DNA of 64,000 nt from Mesocentrotus franciscanus (Eukaryota > Echinodermata > Echinoidea > Camarodonta > Strongylocentrotidae). Of the stretch, positions 21,431 through 31,745 are shown in pieces. The notes beneath the pieces were generated by a model, which did no database searches, had not been told where the DNA came from, and was given only the letters and a program-made list of their open reading frames with translations. Position 1 is the stretch's first letter; each line of letters begins with the position of its first letter. The stretch spans positions 12,788,199-12,852,198 of the forward strand of contig CP137683.1 in assembly GCA_037976565.1 (NCBI GenBank). The letters are read 5' to 3'. The translations under genes and the position numbers were made by a program.

Positions 21431-22745
21431 TGATTTCTTCTCTCCTTTCATCCTTTCATCCTTTCATCTATATTTTTATCTGTATCCAACTATCCATTTA
21501 TCTTTTTGTCATCCAATTAATCTAACTACCTACTTATCTATCTATCTATCTGTCTGTCTACCTTTTTGTCTATCTATCTACATCTATCTATCTATCTATT
21601 TACATGTATGTATGTATGTATGTATGTATGTATGTATCTACCTATCTATCCATCTACATGCGTCTATCTATCTATCTACATTTAAATATATCTATATATC
21701 TAGCTATCTACATTTAAATCTATCTATATATCTAGCTATCTATATCAATCTAACATGTATCTATCTATCTATCTTTCTATCTACATGTATCTATCTAATC
21801 TATCTATTTATCTATATATCTATCTATCTATTATTTATCTATTTATCTATATGTCTGTCTATCTGCCTATCTGCCTATCTGCCTATGTGTATCTGTCCAT
21901 TCATCTTTCTCACTGTCTATCTTTATCGATCCTATATATCTATCTATTTCTGTCATTTTATCTTTCATCCTGTCTATCTATGTATCTATGTATCTCTCTA
22001 TCTATCTCTCTATCTATCTCTCTATCTGTCTTTCTATCTATCTCTCTATCTATCTGTCTATCTCTTTATATCTTTATCGATCCTATATATCTATCTATTT
22101 CTGTCATTTTATCTTACATCCTGTTTATCTATGTATCTATGTATCTCTCTATCTATCTCTCTATCTCTCTATATCTCTCTATCTGTCTTTCTATCTATCT
22201 CTCTATCTATCTCTCTATATCATTATCGATCCTATATATCTATCTATTTCTGTCATTTTATCTTTCATCCTGTCTATCTATGTATCTATGTATCTCTCTA
22301 TCTATATCTCTATCTATCTCTCTATCTGTCTTTCTATCTATCTCTCTATCTATCTGTCTATCTCTTTATATCTTTATCGATCCTATATATCTATCTATTT
22401 CTGTCATTTTATCTTACATCCTGTCTATCTATGTATCTATGTATCTCTCTATCTATCTCTCTATCTCTCTATATCTCTCTATCTGTCTTTCTATCTATCT
22501 CTCTATCTATCTCTCTATATCATTATCGATCCTATATATCTATCTATTTCTGTCATTTTATCTTTCATCCTGTCTTTCTATGTATCTATGTATCTCTCTA
22601 TCTCTCTATATCTCTCTATCTGTCTTTCTATCTATCTCTCTATCTATCTCTCTATCTCTCTATATCTCTCTATCTGTCTTTCTGTCTATCTATCTATCTA
22701 TCCCTCTATCTATCTTTCTGTTCCTCCATCTATCTACTTTTTCCC
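21430..22745. repeat. 1.3-kb TCTA/TCTG tetranucleotide array with ~150/300-bp higher-order repeats
   Basis: The first part is simple (TCTA)n with TGTA and TCTG variants. From about 21927 a non-tetramer cassette (CGATCCTATATATCTATC, TTTCTGTCATTTTATCTT, TCATCCTG) recurs at 21927, 22078, 22227, 22378 and 22527. Spacing alternates 151, 149, 151 and 149, so the true repeat is a 300-bp dimer. The tetramer has no stop in any forward frame, which explains three long overlapping Ile/Tyr/Leu/Ser reading frames that are not genes. Confidence 0.95.
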
Positions 22746-22849
22746 TTCAAATTCTTCCTTGATATCCCCCCTCTCCCTCCCTTCCACTTGTTCCCCCACC
22801 TATTTCTTTGTATTCACATCAAGGCCCATGCATCATAAAAGAAATCCCC

Positions 22850-23115
22850 CACTAAATCCTCACAGACAGCCGTCTTCCTGATCAATACTTCCCACCGCCG
22901 CGCCGATACCGTTGACCAGCTGTGCGTCCTACCAAAATACCTTCCCCTCTGCAAATTTATCGATCACTTTACCCAATTAGTGATTTATTTTCCCCCTCCC
23001 CATTCTATTCATCACTCCCCTCTCTTCATCCTGGTCAATAAACGACACCTGTTGCATGAGCAAATCTGCTTTATCGATGCAACTCGCAATTGGCAACAGC
23101 TTGCCATACACACTT
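22850..23115. promoter_or_regulatory. Candidate conserved non-coding island
   Basis: Complex GC-balanced sequence directly after the array, including CACCGCCGCGCCGATACCG and CATCCTGGTCAATAAACGAC. No coding potential was recognised. Inference only. Confidence 0.25.
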
Positions 23116-23390
23116 GCTCTTTTGTCTTTTGTTGAAATTTTATGACTGAAAATAAGCAAAAACCTCATTAGTAAAATATGTGATATTAAATCTGCTTTGC
23201 TTAGACAAGAAAATTATGACAGTCGCCTGTGAGCATTATGGGTAGGCCTATATGGTCACTACGTAAAGCTCTATAGAATTTGTAGCGGTATTAGAGTAAG
23301 TAGATTAACTTACTGTTTTCAACTTAATGCGATATCTTTCAAAAACGTATGTAATACTTGTACCGATGCTAGTAATCTGAAATACTGTTG
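23116..23390. other. Intronic spacer, no gene seen
   Basis: No exon or repeat was recognised. Confidence 0.4.
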
Positions 23391-23470
23391 GTTGAGAGCC
23401 TAGAGGGCGTTAACTCGGTTATAAGTAGCCTTTTAGATAGAGTTAACATCCTTCCAGCCCTCAACAGATC
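23391..23470 (+). repeat. Hairpin-family copy
   Basis: GTTGAGAGCCTAGAGGGCGT, TAACTC, a diverged loop, GAGTTAACATCCTTCCAGCC and CTCAACAGAT. The substitutions in the two arms are mostly not compensatory. Confidence 0.75.
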
Positions 23471-23499
23471 ATATTATGTTATACTGTGTGTACCCTGCT

Positions 23500-23984
23500 C
23501 TAGCTTTATTCCAATTAAAAGATATTCCTTTTTATATAACTGATATGATTTGATGTGATGTAATTTCTAGAATATACTTGTTTGTTTTTTCTTTAGGATA
23601 ATCGAGGACTATGCTGATGAAAAAAAAGATATTCCTTTTTCTAGAATTTATATGATTCAATGTGATGTTATAATATCTGAAATATACTCATTTTCTTTGA
23701 TTTTCTGGGATAATTGAGCAGGATGCTGATGAGAATTAAACAGATATTCCTTTTTATAGAATTTATATGATTTAATATGATGTTATATCTCAAATTACAT
23801 CATATTACATCATATTAAATCGTATAATGTAATATCTCAAATTTACTAATTATTTTTTTCTTTCTTCAGGATATCAAGGAGTATGCTGATAAAAATTAAA
23901 AAGATATTTCTTTTTATAGGCTTTATATAACTTGATGTGATGTAATATCTCAAATATGTTAATTTTTTTCTTTGATTTTTTCAG
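23500..23984 (+). repeat. Three decayed tandem copies of the third exon's 3' splice site and start
   Basis: Units made of AAAGATATTCCTTTTTATA, a TGATGTGATGTAATATCT phrase, a TTTTTCTTT tract, an acceptor and an exon-like start recur. Exon-like starts lie at 23597 (GATAATCGAGGACTATGC after TTTAG), 23709 (GATAATTGAGCAGGATGC after a mutated GG) and 23870 (GATATCAAGGAGTATGC after TTCAG). The genuine exon follows at 23985 (GATAACTGAGGAGGATGC). Each decayed copy keeps only about 25 nt of exon and runs into intron without a donor, so these are pseudo-acceptors. Confidence 0.85.
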
Positions 23985-24068
23985 GATAACTGAGGAGGAT
24001 GCCGATGAAATTGTAGCATCACTCGTCAGTCTGCTAGAACTGCCTCCATCTATCTTCTCCGACATTAA
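23985..24068 (+). CDS. Internal coding exon 3: helix and second strand of the PTPRN/IA-2 mature ectodomain
   Basis: The acceptor is TTTTTTCAG and the donor is ATTAA|GTGAGT. With the carried GA, the first codon is Glu, then ITEEDADEIVASLV and SLLELPPSIFSDI. The pattern of an acidic helix start, a leucine pair, L-x-P-x-S-x-F-x-D-I, then a beta strand is the one I know from phogrin (LL-x-V-P-S-S-x-F-x-D-V) and IA-2. The exon is 84 nt, and a trailing AA forms a Lys codon with the next exon. Decayed copies of this exon's first ~25 nt and its acceptor lie tandemly just upstream (see the 23500-23984 entry). The family link is from memory of the motif, not from a database search. Confidence 0.85.
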
Positions 24069-24465
24069 GTGAGTAGGCTTATTTTATTACTTATTCCATT
24101 TTTTGTTAACTAGTGTATTTTTTCAATTTTATTATGTTTTTCTACTTTTAACTATGGTAGAAACATCACACTTGGCTCAATTGTCTGCCAGTTGTGGAAG
24201 GTGAAGTGTATTAATCATCTAAAAATATAATTTGTGTGTAGCTAGAATTTATAAAATCAACTCAAAGAAACAAACATTACCTGGCATTTCTACAGGTTAA
24301 TGGCACAGGCCTGTGAAGAAAATAAAGAATAACAAAAATTATTTACATTACATTATTTCCAATTTAATGATGATGAAAACAAGAAATGAATGCTAAAATA
24401 GACCCAGAAAAATTGTGCAATAGTCATATTTGGCGCCCTGTTACTTTTCTTGGGAGAGTGCAAGA
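24069..24465. other. Intronic spacer, no gene seen
   Basis: AT-rich. No exon or repeat was recognised. Confidence 0.4.
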
Positions 24466-24755
24466 GATGTTGTGGTCTAATGGATAAGTCTCCGGACTGT
24501 GAGCCACAAGAAACATGGTTTGAATCACGCCATGGCACTAATGTCCTCTGGCAAGACATTAGTCTACATTTGCCACACTAGACCCAGGTGTAGTGAGTAG
24601 GTACCTGGTAGGATTCATTCCTTGAATGCAATGAGAGCTACGGTTGCCGGAGCTAAAGCTGGGGTAATAATATTCAAAGTCCTTTGAAAGCGCATAGAGA
24701 CGTTATATCATAATGTGATATGCAGTATACAAGAACGTCATATTATTATTATTTT
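24466..24755 (+). mobile_element. tRNA-derived SINE, (ATT)n-tailed family, near full length
   Basis: A head with A-box-like TGGTCTAATGGATAAG and B-box-like GGTTTGAATCA is followed by CACTAATGTCCTCTGGCAAG, ACCCAGGTGTAGTGAGTAGG, a GAAAGCGCATAGAGACG end region and a TATTATTATTATT tail. The relative at 36538-36910 shares this order. Confidence 0.85.
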
Positions 24756-24954
24756 TTACGTAAACAGAAACAGGTGGGGCATCCGAAGGGGGAAGAACAG
24801 TTTTTGTTGTCAAACATAAAATAGAGTTTACATGTATTTTTTCTGTGTATGAATAATAACAACAGAGAAATACATTCTAGTGAGCTCCAAAATAACTTTG
24901 AAAAGAGAAAAAAAGACATCTGAACATGATTGCAAAAACATTCAAAAAATCAAC

Positions 24955-25052
24955 CATAGGTAAATTCAATTGTATTGTGCATCACCCATTGAAGTGTTCT
25001 GACATAACCGTGACCTACTACATCATCCAAACTTTTTTTAATTGGCAATACT
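24955..25052 (+). repeat. Dispersed ~100-bp repeat copy
   Basis: TTCAATTGTATTGTGCATCA, CCTACTACATCATCC and TTGGCAATACTA follow the family order seen at 40281-40378. Confidence 0.5.
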
Positions 25053-25479
25053 ATAAGGGAATTTATATTGTCCTCAAGTCAGGAGAGTCATTGTAATCCT
25101 ATTCCATTAATAAACATTACCCATCAAAAAAAGTCATAGGAGTATTGAATAATTTAGTACTTGTAAGCCCTAAAAGAGCTTTCTCTCTAAAAAAACGAAA
25201 GAGCTCTGGTAAAAAAAAAACAACATTAAAATTAAGAAAAATATAGTGATCGTGGTGAGAAAATCCAAATATCCCATCTTGGTAAGAAATTAATCTCCAA
25301 AGAGCACCAATAAATACAAAGGTATTTTTGTAACTGAATATATTAGTAAAAAAAGTTTTGTGCTCTGATAATAATATGCAGAGATGATTATCTACAGTGT
25401 AAGCAGTTGATTGGTGGATTACTTCTTCAAAGGGATTAGCTAGATTAAATGTCCCCCACTGCAGCATTTGCAAATTAGT
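25053..25479. other. Intronic spacer, no gene seen
   Basis: A 118-codon frame on the minus strand (25117-25473) has no recognisable domain, ordinary intronic composition and no splice support. Confidence 0.4.
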
Positions 25480-25735
25480 TGGAAAGCTTCTTTCCTAATT
25501 ATATCCTCTTTTCTTGGCGAATACTGGAGCGAGTGGATTAAAGGCTCGTTTTAAATAGGTCATTCAAACTATCCGCACTCGATAAACGCCTGATTAGGCC
25601 TTCCATTAATCCACCTACCCTCCCCATCTGACCTGCTACTCCCCTCTCGGCCTAATTTCTCGTGATGTCATTGCGGGTAACCATGGCGACATGCATCGAT
25701 GGTGTGTCCGAGTCTTTCTGATGCGTATCCCCTCT
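25480..25735. promoter_or_regulatory. Candidate regulatory island with RFX X-box and CRE-like site
   Basis: A complex, GC-balanced block. GTAACCATGGCGAC at 25677-25690 fits the RFX X-box (RYYNYY-N2-RRNRAC). TGATGTCA at 25663-25670, seven bases before it, resembles a CRE/ATF site. RFX and CREB-type factors often act in neuroendocrine genes, so this could be an intronic enhancer. The motif match is seen; the function is inferred. Confidence 0.35.
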
Positions 25736-25739
25736 GTCT

Positions 25740-26930
25740 TTGCATCTCTCCTGGAAGTGTGATGGAGGGATCGCATTGAGGGTGCTTTTGTTTCCACCTA
25801 AGATGTTTTCAAGAGGGAGTGGATAACTGATGTAGGATTTTTGTGATAACCACTGAGCTCTTAACATACATGTTGATCTGATTAAGAAATACCAATGTCA
25901 CAGAATGTTGATGCTAGCAGGTTGTTGGTTTTAGGCCTTCTTGATGTAGTCTCTCTTGCCATCTCCATCTCTTTCTTTCTCTCTCTCTCTCTCCCTCTCC
26001 CCCATCTGTCTGTCTCTCTCTCTCTCTCTCTTTCTCTCTCCATCTCTCTTTTTCGCTCTCTCTTTCTCCATCTCTCTTTCTCTCTCTCTCTCTCTTTCTT
26101 CATCTCTCTCTCTTCATCTCTCTCTCTTGCTCTCTTTCCATCTCTCATCTAAAGCTTATGGAAGGATGGAACTGAGGATGTATTGTTCTGTCTATGATGT
26201 TTTCAAGAGAGAGAATGTAACTGTTATACACTGTAGGATTTGAAAGACAACCGCATATACATCTGAGCACATAATGAAGATGCTAGCAGATTGTTGGTGT
26301 TTAGGCATTGGTGAAGTAGTCTCTCTTGCCATCTCTATCTCTCTTACTTTTCTCCCTCCCATTCTCTATCTTTCTCTCTCTCTCTTTCTCTCTCTTTTTC
26401 TCTCTCTCTCTTTCTCTCTCCCTCCATCTGTCTTGCTCTCTGTTTCTCTCTCTTGCTTTCTCTCTCTCTCTCTCTCTCTCTTCCTCTTCCTCTTGCTTGC
26501 TCTCCTAAACTAACAAACTGAGGAAACCAAACATTAATAATTATATTTTTGTTTTGTTCTGTTTATGCTTTCAAGAGGGAGAATGGAACTGATATACACT
26601 GTAGGATTTGAAAGACAGCCGCATATACATCTGAGCACATAATGATGATGCTAGCAGATTGTTGGTGTGTAGGCCTTCCTGATCTAGTCCCCCCTCTCTC
26701 TTTCTCTCCCTATCTCTCCATCTCTAAAAGATGGGGGAGGGATAGCATTGAGAGTGCTTTTATTCCATCTAAAATGTTTTCAAGAGTGAGGGGACTTATG
26801 CAGATAACAATGTATAACCGTGGATAACCATGTATAGATCTTATTAAGAAATACCAATAGCACATAATAATGTTGCTAGAAATAATTTGTTGACATCTAC
26901 ATCTGCATATAAGCGAAATGTACATGTAGA
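25740..26930 (+). repeat. Minisatellite of about four ~350-bp units with internal CT blocks
   Basis: Unit phrases recur in order: GATGTTTTCAAGAGGGAG, TATACACTGTAGGATTTG, GCCGCATATACATCTGAGCA, ATGATGCTAGCAGATTGTTG, TAGGCCTTCCTGATSTAGTC, then a CT-rich block of varying length. Starts are near 25785, 26200, 26570 and 26775. The CT blocks differ in length (about 180, 170 and 30 bp). Confidence 0.8.
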
Positions 26931-27289
26931 ACTATCTGCTATATTCAATGATTAAGATGCCATCGGCATAAAGCGCTAATAAAGGGGGCCCTTAATTCAC
27001 CTTTATAGGTGCTATTTCTTATATAGCTTAGGGGGCCATTTCCCTCAGCTTCTGTGTGTGTTTTCTGTGTTATTTTTGTTCTTTCATAACATGTTACCTC
27101 CTGGATAAACAAATCTGCAGCTAGGGGCTATTTCCTGGAGATTAACATCACCCATCCCCCACTAATATTTTGTTATTTGAGATTGGAATGACCAATTCAG
27201 ACAGCTAGTCCCCAAGGAGAGTGAGGGCAGTATCCACATAACAATATCACCTGCCTTCACCTTCTGATGATGTGCTCCAAACGATAGAT
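26931..27289. other. Intronic spacer, no gene seen
   Basis: No exon or repeat was recognised. Confidence 0.4.
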
Positions 27290-27810
27290 TTATTGATCCC
27301 AACTTGCAGGGTCTAACGTTACCTGCAGTGGCGGGCGTCGGCGTCATTTTTTGCCCGCCCGCCTCACACTTTAAACAAACCGGGTCAGATCGTAGCTCCT
27401 CTCAAAAACACCTCTGTTCCTCGCCGATCTTCCAAATGTCAAATTGTCTCCACGCTGCAATTCATGCCGACCCCAATCTTCTCCCCAGAATTCAATCAAA
27501 TGTGACGGAAGGAAAATGAGAAGGTATGGAATGGGAAGATGGGGATAAATTACGAGTTGCTGCTCATTAGTTTCGCCGGCTGTCTTCACCCTCTCAGAGG
27601 CAGTAATTGTTTGCCGTTAATATTTTCTCGGCCAAATATAATCACGGGGAAGAGCAGGAGGCCCTCAGGAATCGAGAAATTGCGGGATAGAGAGAGAGAG
27701 AGAGAGAGAGAGGGAAATTGAGGATACTGTTGCCAGTTTGGCCGGCTCCAAATGGCTCTTTTCAGGCTGGCTTGATAAAAGCATCTTGTGTATTTCAGTA
27801 TCATTCTCTC
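27290..27810. promoter_or_regulatory. Candidate conserved non-coding island with a (GA)n run
   Basis: A GC-rich start (GGCGGGCGTCGGCG, TGCCCGCCCGCC at 27331-27363) leads into complex sequence, interrupted by a GA run at 27690-27714. Its base use stands out from the AT-rich intron. Inference only. Confidence 0.25.
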
Positions 27811-28400
27811 TCACACACATGTTTTGAACCCCAGAGCATCTCGTGCTGCTTAACATACATCCTCCACACAGCATCCCATTTGCTGGGTGCTGCATGGGCT
27901 GCACGCACCCACTCACCCACTCACCCACTCACACACACACACACCGAACCCACGATGATAAAGCCTGCTTTCTACAACAAGTACATGTGTAGTGTGGTTC
28001 AAATGGCATCCCTCGGTGTCCTCTTGTTTTGCTTCGTTTGAATGCATCATCCGGAGTTGGAGGTATTGTTTTTTCTTCATTGTCATCTGAAGTGACTGGA
28101 TTTGAAACTAATTCCGGTAATCCTCTTGTCGGCCACCATGGGAGGGATAATTATGATGATTATAATCGCTGCGGAGAATTCATGCTCGGAATAGGGCTCT
28201 CGGTTGTAGGTAAGAGGTTCGATGCGGGGAAACGGGGTCAGACGTGATGTTCCGGAATTGGCTGTTTTTTGTCAAAAGTTCTGCAAGCCTCAGGCTGAAG
28301 CGGAGATGGAGTAAAAGGTTGTGAAAGAAACGTGCCTGATTGCTCCATTTGTGGATGCCACTCTGTTCAATTAATCCAACCAAACATGCTTAGCATTATG
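27811..28400. promoter_or_regulatory. Complex intronic block with an ACTC/AC microsatellite
   Basis: (CACCCACT)n then (CA)n lies at 27904-27944. The 28030-28380 part is non-repetitive and GC-balanced (TCCGGTAATCCTCTTGTCGG, CGGAATAGGGCTCTCGG). No exon was recognised. Regulatory potential is only inferred. Confidence 0.2.
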
Positions 28401-29650
28401 AACTGCAATGCATGTGCACGACATAGCTTCAGTCTTTGAATTTTAGTCTGAAAATAGCATGTTCTTGCCATTTTATACAGCTTGATTGTGCACTACTTTC
28501 ATTACATTTGTGTCTCAAAATCAATTATTTTGGATGTTTATCGTGACTTATAATGTTCCTGTATCATTAGCGCTTGTTAAAGGGCATGATATTAATTAAA
28601 TCACCTGAACTTTGTAGTCTGTGTAATTCAATAAGAGGGACAATGCCAGTTTGGTTGCCTCTTTACATTGGATTAGTGGATCACTCGCATTCCCACTTTT
28701 TTTACTTAAAAAAGAAGCATAAATTGCAACAAATGTATACATTCCCTTTTTAAAAAATCAAATTAATGATTTTCAAAATGCAATATATTAATGTCCATTG
28801 ATTTCTATGATTGATTTCTTGTCATAATTGTTTATATTGATTGTTCTGTTGGAACATTTTTGCTTTATCATTATATTTCTGAGGATTTTGTGAATATATG
28901 CTATTGTATGTTTTTATAATCAGTGAAACAGATATTTGAATTGAAGATAAACTAATGAATGTATATATATGAAGTCAATATCATAATTGAATTTCCAGGA
29001 ATGTGAGTTGCATTTTAGAATTTATCTTTACAGTAAAAGCAATCTAATTTTCTCACCTTATCCAGTTGTCATAATCTTATCTGTCAATGTAGAATTCAAA
29101 AGAAAGAAAACTTAAGAAAATGATTTTGTTTTTAATGAAATGAACCATCATTGTGAATTTCAAAGAATTCAGTATATTCCCGTAGACTTAATACATAAAC
29201 ACCTGATTCCAGTAAGCAATGGATTAATACAAAACCTGGCAGAACATAATAAAAATTAATTTTCCCTGAAATGTGTCCTGGAGCCCCCTCCCTTCCTATT
29301 GGTAGAACCATGAGGTATCTGAAAATGAGAAAACCTTTTTGCTGTTGTTTGTCAGAAGTATTTCAGTCCCCTCCCCCCCCCCCAAAAAAAAAAAAATGAT
29401 TTGCCCCTGTCTTCCAAGTTCAACTACCATGCAACATCTGAATATCCTTTCTTTTTTCCCCCCTTTTTTTAACTGATAACAATTTTTGTTTGTTGTTGCT
29501 GAAACTTATCTGAGGAGCTGAGAAAGTTTTCATCCTTCATAAGTTTGCTGTTCTATTTTTTGTTTTTAATGCCAAATTTATAAGTAAAAAACAGGATTGT
29601 TCTCTGTTTACATGAAGATTGGATTCATCCTGTTCGTGTGTAGTATATCA
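28401..29650. other. Long AT-rich intronic stretch, no gene seen
   Basis: A C run followed by an A run lies at 29368-29394, and T/C runs at 29450-29470. No exon or interspersed repeat was recognised. Confidence 0.4.
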
Positions 29651-29730
29651 TTGAGTAAGATCCAGAAGGGCATTAACAAAGTGTATTTTAAGGATAAGAG
29701 TTAATACCCTCCCGGCTCTCAACAGATGAT
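29651..29730 (+). repeat. Hairpin-family copy 100 bp before an exon acceptor
   Basis: GATCCAGAAGGGCATTAAC, loop GTGTATTTTAAGGATA, then AGAGTTAATACCCTCCCGGC and TCTCAACAGATGAT. It lies 103 bp upstream of the exon at 29834. Confidence 0.75.
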
Positions 29731-29833
29731 AATAACAGCTGCTTTTGAGCAGTATTTGTTTTATACAATATTAACACACCTGTATTATCTCTCTGTCTCT
29801 TTCTTTTTCTCTTAATTTGTTGCCAATTTACAG

Positions 29834-29913
29834 AGTGAAGGACAAAGAGATCACCGTCCATGTTAATGATTCTTCACGTCACTTCACGCCCAAAGCCATC
29901 GCAATTAAAATAG
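29834..29913 (+). CDS. Internal coding exon 4: central strands of the PTPRN/IA-2 mature ectodomain
   Basis: The acceptor is TTTACAG and the donor is ATAG|GTAAGT. The carried AA plus A gives Lys, then V-K-D, KEITVHVNDSSRHFT and PKAIAIKI. This matches the family pattern V-x-G-x-x-(V/I)-T-(F)-x-V-x-x-N-x-x-(N)-(V/F)-(S/T)-x-x-(D)-V, which spans two beta strands and the start of the second helix. In vertebrate IA-2 the equivalent stretch also lies luminally, next to the membrane, in the secretory granule. The exon is 80 nt and one base (G) passes to the next exon. An alternative acceptor two bases downstream would break the frame, so 29834 is preferred. Confidence 0.85.
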
Positions 29914-30174
29914 GTAAGTCGATATTGAAATTCTTATCAAGTCTGTTCAATTCATGTATCCAAGTCAAGGGCAATTTCAGTACAAGGTATAATTCAAAGT
30001 TATGTGTTGTGCAGGTTATGTCAGCTTGTAGTTAAAATGAATGCTTTCCTGCGGCTTTGAATACTCATTGTTTCAGTCCTATGTGAACCCTCGTCATTGT
30101 TAACTTAAACTTAACTTTGAGTTTTGAATTATGATGGCCCCTTGTGAACATAGCTATAGTTTTCTTCAAATCTA

Positions 30175-30410
30175 GTGGAGGCTCGGTGGTTGAGCAGTGG
30201 TCTCTTAAACGGGAGGTCCCGGGTTCGAAACAAGTTGATGCGCTAGTGCCCTTTGGTAAGGCATTAATCCTCATTACCAAGTCCAACGGAGAGGACTTAA
30301 AGCCGTTGGTCCCTTGGTTGCTTACTTACAAGCATACACATGCTTTCTTAGCAGTCAGGTGAAACAACCAAACATACAAACAAAAACAAACAAACAAAAA
30401 CAAACAAATC
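30175..30410 (+). mobile_element. tRNA-derived SINE, CTTAGCAGTCAGGT family, (AAAC)n tail
   Basis: A-box-like CTCGGTGGTTGAGCAGTGG and B-box-like CGGGTTCGAAACAAG are followed by CCCTTTGGTAAGGCATTAAT, GGAGAGGACTTAAAGCCG and CTTTCTTAGCAGTCAGGTG, and an A/C-rich tail (about 30362-30410). Confidence 0.85.
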
Positions 30411-30521
30411 AAGAGTAGATGTGAAGTCATTCTAAACTATCAGTAACAGACAGTATCAGGGTATGACTAGATGATTTATTTGAAAATATATTGTTTGAAA
30501 TCATCCACTTTTTGTCTACTA

Positions 30522-30695
30522 CAGTCAAACCTGCTTTAGTGACCACCTTCCTACAAAGACCACATTTTTTGTTTCCCTTGAAAAAGGTTTCTCATTGAAA
30601 CATGTACTAAATGAACCTGTACATAAAGACCACCTGCCTATAAAGACCACTTTTCTTGCCTCCCTTGGGTGGTCTGTATAGACAGGTTTTTACTG
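30522..30695. mobile_element. Mariner-like MITE, second copy
   Basis: TA|CAGTCAAACCTGCTTTAGTG at the left and GACAGGTTTTTACTG|TA at the right. The interior phrases TTTCTCATTGAAACATGTAC and TATAAAGACCACTTTTCTTG are shared with 687-838. Confidence 0.75.
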
Positions 30696-30779
30696 TATCA
30701 TATCTTACTGTATACCATGAGAATCTTTCATGGCACTTGGTGCTTATCTGGGGAAGATGTGAACCTATTCTGCACTCTT

Positions 30780-31164
30780 AAGAATGGATGAATGAATAAA
30801 TGAATGAATCAATTAATTGAATAAATGAATAAATAAATGAAAAATGTATGAATGAATGAATAAATTTAAAGAAAATAAATAATTAAATGAATATATAAAT
30901 GGATGAATGAAAGATTACATACAGTAATTAATACATGAAATAATGTATAAATGAATAACAAACTGACTGACTGAAAAAAATGAGTGAATTAATGAATAAG
31001 TGATTGAATGAATAAGAAAATAGAAAAATAATAAATAAATGAATACATGAATGAATGAATGAATGAATAAATTGATAAATAAGCAAAGAAATGAAATGAA
31101 TAAAATAATAAATGAATAAATATTGAAAACAATCAATCACTCAATAGAAAAACAAGTGAATGAA

Positions 31165-31203
<39 letters not shown>

Positions 31204-31245
31204 GTAACAAAATAAATAAATTAATATGTAAACAAATAACAGTCT
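30780..31245. repeat. (GAAT/AAAT)n tetranucleotide array
   Basis: About 460 bp of GAATGAATAAAT-type repeats, ending in a pure AAATAAAT run near 31160-31204. Phe/Ile/Leu-rich minus-strand frames are artefacts. Confidence 0.9.
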
Positions 31246-31534
31246 CATATACCTTGAATATATGTATGGAAGTGAAAGTATGTTGTAACGTCGCAATATA
31301 CATATGGCAAGTCCTATTCAAGCTGTGTAACGTTGATTGCATACTTTAAGCTATGTGCTAATGTCAGAAGAAAGTTCATGACATTCAATCCGGCTAGCTG
31401 ATTGGACAAGGTATCAGGGCACTGAAAGATAAATAAATGAAGATTTAAAGGATCTTTAACAATTTACAAAATCAAGTAGCCATCTTTGTTCTTTAAGACG
31501 CACATGAGCCCTGTAATGGACTAAGAAATTCGAT
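31246..31534. other. Intronic spacer, no gene seen
   Basis: No exon or repeat was recognised. Confidence 0.4.
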
Positions 31535-31745
31535 CTTTGAAAGCAGGTGGTCTTTATTGGCAGGTCAAACTAGTACAGGTTTGAATGATTATTTAAGGGG
31601 AGGAAAGAGTCGTTGTAGACTGATGGTCTTTATGGACAGGTCAAATTTGTACAGGTTTGAATGCTTATTTGAAGGGAGAAAAGAGTCTTGTTAGATAGAT
31701 GATCTTTAATACAGGTGGTCACTAAAGCAGGTTTCCACTTTATGA
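31535..31745 (-). mobile_element. Diverged mariner-MITE relative, internally duplicated
   Basis: GGTGGTCTTTATTGGCAGGT and ATGGTCTTTATGGACAGGTC, each followed by CAAACTAGTACAGG- or CAAATTTGTACAGG-like text, give a tandem pair about 75 bp apart. The phrase GGTGGTCACTAAAGCAGG is the reverse complement of the left end of the copy at 30522. Confidence 0.6.

Noticed and set aside
21285..22881. Three overlapping long reading frames (up to ~500 codons), rich in Ile, Tyr, Leu and Ser
   Set aside because: They lie in a TCTA/TCTG array that contains no stop in any forward frame; there is no codon structure or domain.
30175..30250. tRNA gene
   Set aside because: A and B boxes are present but the sequence continues into a SINE body and cannot form a full cloverleaf with acceptor stem; the same holds at 12388, 24466, 36538, 41985 and 7096.
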